DNA from: Acidobacteriaceae bacterium
GTDB taxonomy: Bacteria; Acidobacteriota; Terriglobia; Terriglobales; SbA1
Reading direction: 5' to 3'
Length of the DNA: 5,261 bases
Assembly (NCBI GenBank): GCA_003136335.1
Contig: PLEA01000257.1
Location: 1-5,261 of the forward strand
In this document: piece by piece, positions 1 to 4,795 of the stretch
How positions within the stretch are numbered: the stretch's first letter is position 1
Layout: the number at the start of each line of letters is the position of its first letter
Made by a program: the position numbers and the translations under genes
Notes under the pieces: model-generated
What the model saw: only the letters and a program-made list of their open reading frames with translations
Told to the model about the DNA's origin: nothing
The model's database searches: none

Positions 1-605
1 TCTATGATTCCATATTCCTTAGCCTGCTGCGCGTTCATGATGAAGTCGCGCTCCACGTCTTTTTCTACCTTGTCCAGTTTCTGCCCGCTGTGCTTCGAGA
101 GTAACTGGTTTGTAATCTCTCGCATACGCAGGATTTCCCGGGCGTGGATGTCAATGTCCGTGGCTTGTCCCGATAACCCTCCCATCGAGGGCTGATGGAT
201 TAGAATTCGCGAATTGGGCAGTGCCAATCTCTTTTTGGGTTCTCCTGATGCCAATAGCAGCGCGGCCATCGAGGCGGCTTGCCCGACGCACAGCGTCATC
301 ACGTCATTCTTCACGTACTGCATGGTGTCGTAAATCGCCATGCCGGCCGTGATCGAGCCGCCCGGAGAGTTGATATAGAGCTGAATGTCTTTCTCCGGAT
401 CTTCTTGAGCCAGAAACAACATTTGGGCAATCACCAGGTTGGCGATGTTGTCGTCAATCGGCGTGCCGATGAAGATAATGTTGTCGCGCAGCAGCCGGGA
501 ATAGATGTCGTAGGCGCGTTCGCCCCGCCCAGTCTGCTCGATGACCATTGGTACTAGCATCATTTGCGGGTCTTTTTTTTGCCAATCATTCGGTTTCACA
601 TTCAC
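1..605 (-). CDS. clpP: ATP-dependent Clp protease proteolytic subunit (C-terminus cut by window edge)
   Basis: ClpP is the serine peptidase that forms the double-heptamer barrel of the cytoplasmic Clp protease and degrades proteins unfolded by ClpX or ClpA/C. About 201 codons are visible. They include the N-terminal LVPMVIEQT segment (residues 17-25), YINSPGG (77-83), the catalytic serine S112 in GQAASMAA, the catalytic histidine H137 in LIHQP, and the third triad member D187 in VERDF. E. coli ClpP is 207 aa, so only the last few residues are missing. The start is uncertain. GTG at 605 has a GGAG eight nt upstream and gives a 14-16 residue leader like the cleaved propeptide of E. coli ClpP. 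ATG at 563 or 560 would start directly at the mature end but has no good ribosome site. The gene lies 75 bp downstream of tig on the same strand and is probably co-transcribed. Identity is certain; the start is about 60% sure. Confidence 0.96.
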   Translation of the reverse strand, partial: MNVKPNDWQKKDPQMMLVPMVIEQTGRGERAYDIYSRLLRDNIIFIGTPIDDNIANLVIAQMLFLAQEDPEKDIQLYINSPGGSITAGMAIYDTMQYVKNDVMTLCVGQAASMAALLLASGEPKKRLALPNSRILIHQPSMGGLSGQATDIDIHAREILRMREITNQLLSKHSGQKLDKVEKDVERDFIMNAQQAKEYGII

Positions 606-613
606 CTGCCACA

Positions 614-617
614 CTCC
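614..617 (-). promoter_or_regulatory. Shine-Dalgarno supporting the GTG start of clpP
   Basis: GGAG on the minus strand lies eight nt before GTG 605. The ATG codons at 563/560 are preceded only by an A-run and a C-rich stretch. This is the main reason for preferring the longer ClpP with a propeptide-like leader. Confidence 0.5.
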
Positions 618-670
618 GCCCCGACGCAACACTTGGCTTGCATGGGGAGGGTCGAAGAGGTCCGCGTCGT

Positions 671-683
671 TAGTTATTAACTA
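671..683. other. Perfect 13-nt palindrome over the tig stop codon
   Basis: TAGTTA-T-TAACTA is perfectly symmetric about position 677, and its right end is the tig stop codon (TAG on the minus strand, 683-681). A one-base centre is too small for a stable RNA hairpin and no T-run follows, so it is not a convincing terminator. It could be a protein-binding site or chance. Confidence 0.3.
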
Positions 684-1970
684 CGCAGACTGGTGATACA
701 GAAAATCGAGGGTCTTTTCGCTGCGGATTCTGTTTCGGATTCTATCGAGGCCCCCATCCTGTGTCAAACGAGCGCGGACCGCTTCCGGAGTCTGTTTCGA
801 CTGCTTGGCCAGGGCTTCAATTTCGTGATTCACTTCGTCCTCCCCGGCTTCGATTTTTTCCAGCTCCGAAATGCGTTCCAGTAACAATGCCGACTTCACA
901 TCCTGTACAGCCTGGTCCCGCTGACCCGCCCGCAGGCGAGGCAGATCCATCTTTTTCAGATCCTCCATTTTCATGCCCTGCGCCGCCAGAGCGCGCAGTC
1001 CACGTTCCAGCCGCAGATCGATCTGCCGGTCGACCAGCGACTCCGGCACTTCAAAGTCATTGCGTTTGACCAGTTCCGCCACTAATTTGTCCTTGGCTTC
1101 GCGCTCGGCATCGTGCTTGCGTTCCGCTTGCATGTTTTCGCGAATCTGTTTGCGCACCTGGTCAAGGCTGGTGAACTCGCCGAGTTCCTTGGCGAAGTCG
1201 TCATTCAGTTCTGGCAGATTTTTCTGCTTGATCGCCTGAATCTTTACCGTGTAGACGAACGTCTTTCCGGCCAGGCGTTTGTCGGCGACGTCCTCGGGAT
1301 AGCTCACCTCGAACTCGCGCTCATCTCCGGCATTGGCGCCGCGCAGGTTCTCGGTGAACTCAGCGACCGTGTTCTTGCCGCCGATTTCGATCAGGACTTC
1401 ATCCATGTGCACCGGTTGGGCGGCACCGTCGCCCTGTTTCGGCTTCCCGTCCATCGAGGATTGAGCGAAGTCGCCATCGGCCAGCGGACGGCCTTCCACC
1501 GACGTATAGGTAGCGTGCTGCTCGCGCACGCTGTTTACCGCCTCTGCTACTTCTTCGTCTTTTACGACGATTTCGGGGCGGTCGGCGCGAAGCTCCTTGT
1601 AGCCTTCGACGACGATTTCGGGCAGGATCTCGAAGCTGGCCTTGAAGCGCAGGGGTTCGCCATCATGAATGTGCAAATCAGTGACGCGCGGCTGCGACAC
1701 CGGAATCATCCCCTGCTTTTCCGCCTCTTTGCGGAAATGACGCGGGACCAGGGCCTCGACCACATCGCTTTTCAGGTCTTCCTTGAATCGTTGCCGGATG
1801 ATGGAGGCAGGCACGTGGCCCGTGCGAAAGCCGGGAAGCCGCGCCACTTTCTGGTATTTCTGGATAATAATTTCCATCTCGCGAGTGACCTCCTCGGCGG
1901 GGATCTCGACCGAAATCTCGCGTTTGACGCCGTCTTTGTTCTTCGCGTCGACTGTTTCTGTGGGACTCAC
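681..1970 (-). CDS. tig: Trigger factor, ribosome-associated chaperone and peptidyl-prolyl isomerase
   Basis: Trigger factor docks at the ribosome exit tunnel and shields and folds nascent chains. From GTG 1970 the protein is 429 aa, close to E. coli (432). All three parts are visible. The N-terminal ribosome-binding domain covers about residues 1-120, with the loop G-F-R-T-G-H-V-P at 47-54. The FKBP-like isomerase domain covers about 160-247 and includes F205, Y224-P225 and F238. The helical C-terminal chaperone arms cover about 125-160 and 248-429, beginning with LPELNDDFAKELG. The reading frame stays open upstream to 2033, but those 21 extra residues (rich in W, C and R) do not resemble a trigger factor N-terminus, and GTG 1970 has a strong ribosome site. 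The exit-tunnel loop carries threonine where E. coli has lysine (F-R-K), a mild oddity. The gene precedes clpP, the widely conserved order. Confidence 0.96.
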   Translation of the reverse strand: MSPTETVDAKNKDGVKREISVEIPAEEVTREMEIIIQKYQKVARLPGFRTGHVPASIIRQRFKEDLKSDVVEALVPRHFRKEAEKQGMIPVSQPRVTDLHIHDGEPLRFKASFEILPEIVVEGYKELRADRPEIVVKDEEVAEAVNSVREQHATYTSVEGRPLADGDFAQSSMDGKPKQGDGAAQPVHMDEVLIEIGGKNTVAEFTENLRGANAGDEREFEVSYPEDVADKRLAGKTFVYTVKIQAIKQKNLPELNDDFAKELGEFTSLDQVRKQIRENMQAERKHDAEREAKDKLVAELVKRNDFEVPESLVDRQIDLRLERGLRALAAQGMKMEDLKKMDLPRLRAGQRDQAVQDVKSALLLERISELEKIEAGEDEVNHEIEALAKQSKQTPEAVRARLTQDGGLDRIRNRIRSEKTLDFLYHQSA

Positions 1971-1975
1971 GTTTA

Positions 1976-1983
1976 CCCTTTCC
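1976..1983 (-). promoter_or_regulatory. Shine-Dalgarno deciding the tig start
   Basis: GGAAAGGG on the minus strand lies five nt before GTG 1970. It fixes the likely start there rather than at the upstream in-frame ATG (2033), which would add a non-homologous extension. Confidence 0.6.
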
Positions 1984-2061
1984 GCTTGCCTTGCCACGTC
2001 CGGCCATAGGCCCAGGATCCTCGAGCAAAGCACCGATCCCGTTCACATGGCGTTAATCTTG

Positions 2062-2091
2062 AGTGTAAAGACTCAGGGAGAGCAGCGTCAA
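2062..2091 (-). promoter_or_regulatory. Probable sigma-70 promoter of tig(-clpP)
   Basis: Read on the minus strand, TTGACG (2091-2086; five of six consensus bases) is separated by 18 bp from TACACT (2067-2062; four of six, including the key first T, second A and last T). Transcription would begin near 2055 and leave a leader of about 85 nt before GTG 1970. The heptamer array at 2102-2134 begins only about 10 bp upstream of the -35 box. Seen by eye only. Confidence 0.5.
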
Positions 2092-2101
2092 ACGTGCTGA
2101 A

Positions 2102-2134
2102 CGGTCGTTGGTCGTTCGTCGCAGGTCGTTGGCC
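2102..2134 (+). repeat. Heptamer array A, left arm (GGTCGTT type)
   Basis: The stretch reads in steps of seven: GGTCGTT, GGTCGTT, CGTCGCA, GGTCGTT, GG. It matches the reverse complement of 2649-2681 at 31 of 33 positions (20 identical, two mismatches at 2122-2123, 11 identical). The two arms therefore form an inverted pair about 514 bp apart. It sits just upstream of the tig promoter. I know of no named family for it. Confidence 0.85.
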
Positions 2135-2648
2135 CAAACTGGCACTGGAGTGTACAGTTTCAACGTTGTGATCAACGATCCAAACGGTCTAATCACCGAT
2201 TTCTGCCGCTGCCGCAAAGCTCGCCGGATTCTCGATTAGTACCCAGAACATCAAGCATGAATCTCTCCCGGCCCGCGCCGAGTGTCCGCCCAATGCCTCC
2301 TGCGCGGTTTATGTTTTTTTCGTTAAAGGGACACCCGCAGGTCGTACTCAAGGTCGGCAAGGTTGGTGCGAATAGCGGGCCAAGGTTCGTTTAGCAGCAC
2401 TACAGACCCAAGAGTTCAAGGAGCAATCTTGCCAAATCGCTCATCGGTGCTCCAGCAACATGGCCACGACTAGGATGTGCCGCTTCGCTCCAAGAACACA
2501 ACGTTGGCGACTGGGTGAAGGAAAATACGGAAAGGGATCACTTCTTCGTGTTGTCGAACGATGGATTGCTCACATCGTTCCTTGAGGTATTCTTGCAGTG
2601 TCGGCTCCAACCGCTGTTTGAGGGCTAAGATCAGACTCTCAGCGGGTT
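2135..2648. other. Interior of the heptamer-bounded divergent intergenic region
   Basis: No convincing intact gene, RNA gene or mobile-element gene is seen here. Near the left end are small inverted repeats: AAACTG/CAGTTT (2136-2141 and 2155-2160) and CGTTG-TGAT-CAACG (2164-2177). The minus strand has short protein-like stretches: a remnant at 2470-2648; a 14-codon ORF starting MSDLARLLLELL near 2436, after a GGAG; and an open stretch ending near 2324 with NEPWPAIRTNLADLEYDLR. They lie in different frames broken by stops, which suggests a decayed gene rather than an active one. The region may also carry the udgB promoter, but I found no convincing -35/-10 pair for it. Confidence 0.4.
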
Positions 2649-2661
2649 GGCCAACGACCAA
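2470..2661 (-). pseudogene. Possible gene remnant, unidentified 63-codon ORF
   Basis: The minus-strand ORF has a coding-like composition, with an amphipathic helix (ESLILALKQRLEPTLQEYLK, residues 8-27) followed by HEEVIPFRIFLHPVANVVF. No family is recognised. The only start codon is a TTG at 2661 inside the heptamer array, and upstream the frame runs through the array to a TGA at 2694-2692, so there is no natural gene start. This fits the C-terminal piece of a gene whose 5' end was lost where the array now lies. It could also be a chance ORF in a non-coding region. Confidence 0.25.
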
Positions 2662-2681
2662 CGACGAACGACCAACGACCG
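2649..2681 (-). repeat. Heptamer array A, right arm (AACGACC type), abutting udgB
   Basis: This is the inverted partner of 2102-2134. On the plus strand it reads as AACGACC/AACGACG/AACGACC units, and its last base (2681) directly precedes the udgB ATG. The positions where a ribosome site for udgB should lie are therefore occupied by repeat. Confidence 0.85.
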
Positions 2682-3419
2682 ATGTCCTGGCTCACCATCC
2701 TCAACCGCGAAGTTGTCTCCTGCACTCGCTGCCCTCGTCTGGTCGCTTATCGCCAGGAGGTCGCCCGCGTCAAGCGTCGCGCCTATCTTAGCTGGGAATA
2801 TTGGGGCAAGCCCGTAGCTGGTTTCGGCGATCCCTACGCGCGCGTACTGGTCATGGGACTCGCGCCCGGAGCGCACGGCTCGAACCGCACGGGCCGCCCG
2901 TTCACCGGCGACGCTTCCGGCAAGTTTATGTACCCCGTTTTATATGACACTGGATTTGCCAGCCAGCCTACGGCCGTCGACCGCAACGACGGCATGGTGT
3001 TAACGGATCTTTATATTACGGCCGCCGTCCGCTGCGCTCCTCCGGACAACAAGCCGCTGCCGCAGGAACTCACAGCGTGCTCCTCGTTTCTGGACCGCGA
3101 GTTGGCAGGATTAAAAAACATAAAAGTTGTGGTCGCGTTGGGAAAGATCGGCTTCGACGCGTACTTAAACTACCTGAAGCGTCAGGGCGTGCTCGCGAGC
3201 AAGAAAGCCTACGTCTTCAAACACGGCGCCAGCTACCGGATGCCGGACGGTAAAGTATTACTCGCGTCGTACCATCCTTCCAACCAGAACACCCAGACTG
3301 GCAAGCTGACGCGCAAAATGTTTGTAGAAATCTTTCAAGAGGCGGCAAAAATTGCCGATGGAGAAGCTGAGGCGCCGCTCGTTCCGGATCGTTCTCCCTT
3401 CCCCCGCTCGGGGGCATAG
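2682..3419 (+). CDS. udgB: Family 5 uracil-DNA glycosylase (UdgB type) with 4Fe-4S cluster
   Basis: UDGb enzymes remove uracil and other deaminated bases from DNA, opening base-excision repair. The 245-aa protein has the expected order. Cysteines C14 and C17 in SCTRCP pair with C118 (VRCAPP) and C133 (TACSS) to bind an iron-sulphur cluster. Motif 1 is GLAPGAHGSNRTGRPFTGD (59-77); its leucine, where family 4 has GEAPG, points to family 5. The C-terminal motif SYHPSNQNTQTGKLT (196-210) holds the base-pocket histidine H198. ATG 2682 is the only usable start, because C14 must be included and the upstream frame has no start codon back to a TGA at 2619. There is no Shine-Dalgarno sequence, only heptamer repeat, so initiation is probably leaderless or otherwise SD-independent. 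The gene diverges from tig and converges with the sigma operon. The last ~20 residues are proline-rich and non-conserved. Confidence 0.93.
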   Translation: MSWLTILNREVVSCTRCPRLVAYRQEVARVKRRAYLSWEYWGKPVAGFGDPYARVLVMGLAPGAHGSNRTGRPFTGDASGKFMYPVLYDTGFASQPTAVDRNDGMVLTDLYITAAVRCAPPDNKPLPQELTACSSFLDRELAGLKNIKVVVALGKIGFDAYLNYLKRQGVLASKKAYVFKHGASYRMPDGKVLLASYHPSNQNTQTGKLTRKMFVEIFQEAAKIADGEAEAPLVPDRSPFPRSGA

Positions 3420-3464
3420 CCAAAAGCTGGATCGCGAACCGGGGCGGCACCGTTTCTCCTAGAG

Positions 3465-3565
3465 AATTGATGATTGCTGATTGGTTGATTGTTGATTGAA
3501 AATCGAAGTCCCTCGGAGGTGCTTTACGTAATCAATCAGCAATCAGCAATCTACAATCAGCAATT
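3465..3565. repeat. Heptamer array B: inverted pair forming a possible long hairpin
   Basis: The left arm (3465-3499) is built of TGATTGN units and the right arm (3532-3565) of CAATCAG-type units. Aligned as reverse complements they match at about 29 of 34 positions with one gap, and they enclose a 32-nt loop. The element lies between the convergent ends of udgB (3419) and the secreted-protein gene (3593). It could block read-through from both sides, but neither side has a U-tract, so it is not a standard Rho-independent terminator. Pairing is A/T-rich with frequent G-C pairs. Confidence 0.85.
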
Positions 3566-3592
3566 GCCTTGGGAGTGTCCGCCCCACACCAC

Positions 3593-4177
3593 CTACCTTA
3601 GCTTGGTCACCGTCACCTCAAGCTGAAACTGGCGATTGGAGGTGGGGTCGTCCGCGCTGCCGATAATGATTGACTTCCCGGGGATCACAATGGTACTCCC
3701 ACCGATTTTGATTTGGCGAACTATTGGATTCGATAGACCATTGTTTTCATGGCTCGGCTCGGCATCGATATTGCTGATCTCGCTGCCCGCTTGCAACTCC
3801 AACTCATCACTGCGCTCCTTCAGGGAGCACCAGATGTGTGTGCCAACATCCAGATACTGAAATTGCGTGTTAATAACCGGGCTAACTGTGGCGCCTGACG
3901 AGGCGCTTGCCGGGAATGAGCCAGTAGCTACCGGGACCCGTGTGCCAATCTTGACCTCTTGCCTGTCCCCAGGGACGTCCAGATTTATCGAGTAGCGTCT
4001 GCTATTGACTTTCTTTTCGCCCTCCGTCTCATTGAGGGAAAAATCCAGACGATAGGCATGTACTGGTTTCTCGGCCTGCTCTGCCTTGGAAGCTGAATCC
4101 TGCGCCTGCGCCAGTTCCAAGCCAGAGTAGAAAGCCATGGTTGTTACAAGCAGCCACATTGCCATTACTTTTCGCAT
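3593..4177 (-). CDS. Secreted protein with secretin-like beta-domain pattern, function unknown
   Basis: The 194-aa protein begins with a classical signal peptide: MRK, then a hydrophobic stretch (about residues 5-20) and likely cleavage after A-Q-A near residue 25. It is therefore probably periplasmic or outer-membrane associated. The mature part is strand-rich: RRYSINLDV (60-68), KIGTRVPVATGS (76-87), FQYLDVGTHIWCSL (106-119), NPIVRQIKIGGSTIVIPGKS (150-169), IIIGSADDPTSNRQFQLEV (170-188). This order (G-x-x-V-P-V, then Y-x-D-V-G, then N-P-x-x-R with a V-x-x-P-G-K strand) resembles the C-terminal domain of type II/III secretins without the N-domains needed to form a pore. The resemblance is my inference and may be only structural. 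It is the last gene of the sigma operon, with its ATG 10 nt after the upstream stop. Confidence 0.85.
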   Translation of the reverse strand: MRKVMAMWLLVTTMAFYSGLELAQAQDSASKAEQAEKPVHAYRLDFSLNETEGEKKVNSRRYSINLDVPGDRQEVKIGTRVPVATGSFPASASSGATVSPVINTQFQYLDVGTHIWCSLKERSDELELQAGSEISNIDAEPSHENNGLSNPIVRQIKIGGSTIVIPGKSIIIGSADDPTSNRQFQLEVTVTKLR

Positions 4178-4185
4178 ATTATGTG

Positions 4186-4189
4186 CCTC
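4186..4189 (-). promoter_or_regulatory. Shine-Dalgarno of the secreted-protein gene, overlapping the upstream stop codon
   Basis: On the minus strand the stop codon TGA (4190-4188) runs into GAGG (4189-4186), eight nt before ATG 4177. A ribosome finishing the membrane-protein gene would sit on this site, so the two genes are probably translationally coupled. Confidence 0.65.
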
Positions 4190-4784
4190 ATCTTTCCTGT
4201 TGATCCTGTTGTTGATCCGGGTTCTTCCCCGGAGGTTGATTCCTGATCAGTCGTTCGATCTCCTTCTCAGATTCCGCCTGCGCCTTCGCCATCATTACCG
4301 CTTCTTCCGGAAATTCCTGGACGTATCGAACCAAAAGCTGCTCTTCCTCGCTGAGCGGCCGCGGCGACGGGAACTGGTCGAGCTTGGGATTGGCGGCCGC
4401 GACGACTGTGGGGCGCGCACGACCCATGACACGCCTTGTCGCCGGGCCGGGTGTTTTTGGATTAACGTCGTTCGCTCCTACTGCCGACGCTACTCGCGGC
4501 CCAGGGCGCTCCACGCTCGGCGCTGTAGTTGGAGAATGATTCGCAATCACCGGCTGCGACGGTCTGCCCGATTTCCACGCCAAGGCTAGCGCCGCGACAA
4601 CTACTACCGCCAACGCAGCCATTACACTCCAGCGCCACCACGCGCGATCCGGAACGCGTGCTCGCTCGGCACGCAAGTTGGCCAGAACTCGATCTTCAAG
4701 TCCGTCCCTCGGCTCTACAGCCGCGTACTTCGCCAGCGCCGCATCCAGTATGCGATCAAATTCGTCCTGCTTCCCATCGGTCAT
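4188..4784 (-). CDS. Single-pass membrane protein in anti-sigma factor position
   Basis: Position and topology suggest it restrains the adjacent ECF sigma factor. From ATG 4784 it is 198 aa. The N-terminal cytoplasmic segment (1-49) has FDRILDAALAKYAAVEPRDG followed by LEDRVLANLRAE. One hydrophobic helix spans about 53-70 (SVMAALAVVVVAALALAW) after an R-A-W-W-R-W edge. A long Pro/Ala/Thr-rich linker follows (about 75-140), then a charged helical C-terminus (PLSEEEQLLVRYVQEFPEEA, 143-162) and a Q-rich tail. The usual zinc-binding H-x3-C-x2-C motif of ZAS anti-sigma factors is absent and the protein has no cysteine, so the role is inferred from context. I recall similar N-terminal motifs beside sigma genes in Acidobacteriota. 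GTG 4793, immediately after the sigma stop and with AGGA upstream, is an alternative start. Confidence 0.85.
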   Translation of the reverse strand: MTDGKQDEFDRILDAALAKYAAVEPRDGLEDRVLANLRAERARVPDRAWWRWSVMAALAVVVVAALALAWKSGRPSQPVIANHSPTTAPSVERPGPRVASAVGANDVNPKTPGPATRRVMGRARPTVVAAANPKLDQFPSPRPLSEEEQLLVRYVQEFPEEAVMMAKAQAESEKEIERLIRNQPPGKNPDQQQDQQER

Positions 4785-4788
4785 GGTT

Positions 4789-4795
4789 CTCACCT
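4789..4795 (-). promoter_or_regulatory. Shine-Dalgarno for the membrane-protein gene inside the sigma stop region
   Basis: AGGTGAG on the minus strand matches the 3' part of the full anti-SD complement and lies about five nt before ATG 4784. It favours that codon over GTG 4793, which is itself inside this site. It overlaps the sigma stop codon TAG (4796-4794), implying coupling. Confidence 0.5.

Noticed and set aside
4..557. Plus-strand ORFs at the left edge (4-195 and 279-557)
   Set aside because: Both are antisense to clpP, which covers this whole stretch with all catalytic motifs.
1113..2009. Long plus-strand ORF (298 codons) opposite trigger factor
   Set aside because: It is fully antisense to tig, whose protein is clearly conserved. 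The antisense product resembles no family and its openness follows from tig codon bias.
1678..2046. Minus-strand ORF overlapping the 5' end of tig in another frame
   Set aside because: It is arginine- and glycine-rich shadow translation of the tig start region with no ribosome site and no recognisable domain.
2135..2648. tRNA or other structured RNA in the intergenic region
   Set aside because: No T-loop GGTTCRA with matching acceptor stem and no recognisable riboswitch core was found on either strand by eye.
2102..2681. Heptamer arrays as a CRISPR array
   Set aside because: Units are only 7 nt, contiguous and without unique spacers, and no cas genes are present.
2102..2681. Array-bounded block as a classical insertion sequence
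   Set aside because: There is no transposase frame and no clear direct repeat outside the arms (ACGTGCTGAA before, ATGTCCTGGC after). A non-autonomous element is kept only as a hypothesis.
3420..3592. Standard Rho-independent terminator after udgB or after the sigma operon
   Set aside because: The hairpin arms are long and imperfect, with no U-tract on either side and no GC-rich short stem.
4137..4589. Plus-strand ORF opposite the membrane-protein gene
   Set aside because: It is arginine-rich antisense translation with no start context, while the opposite strand encodes a coherent membrane protein in an operon.
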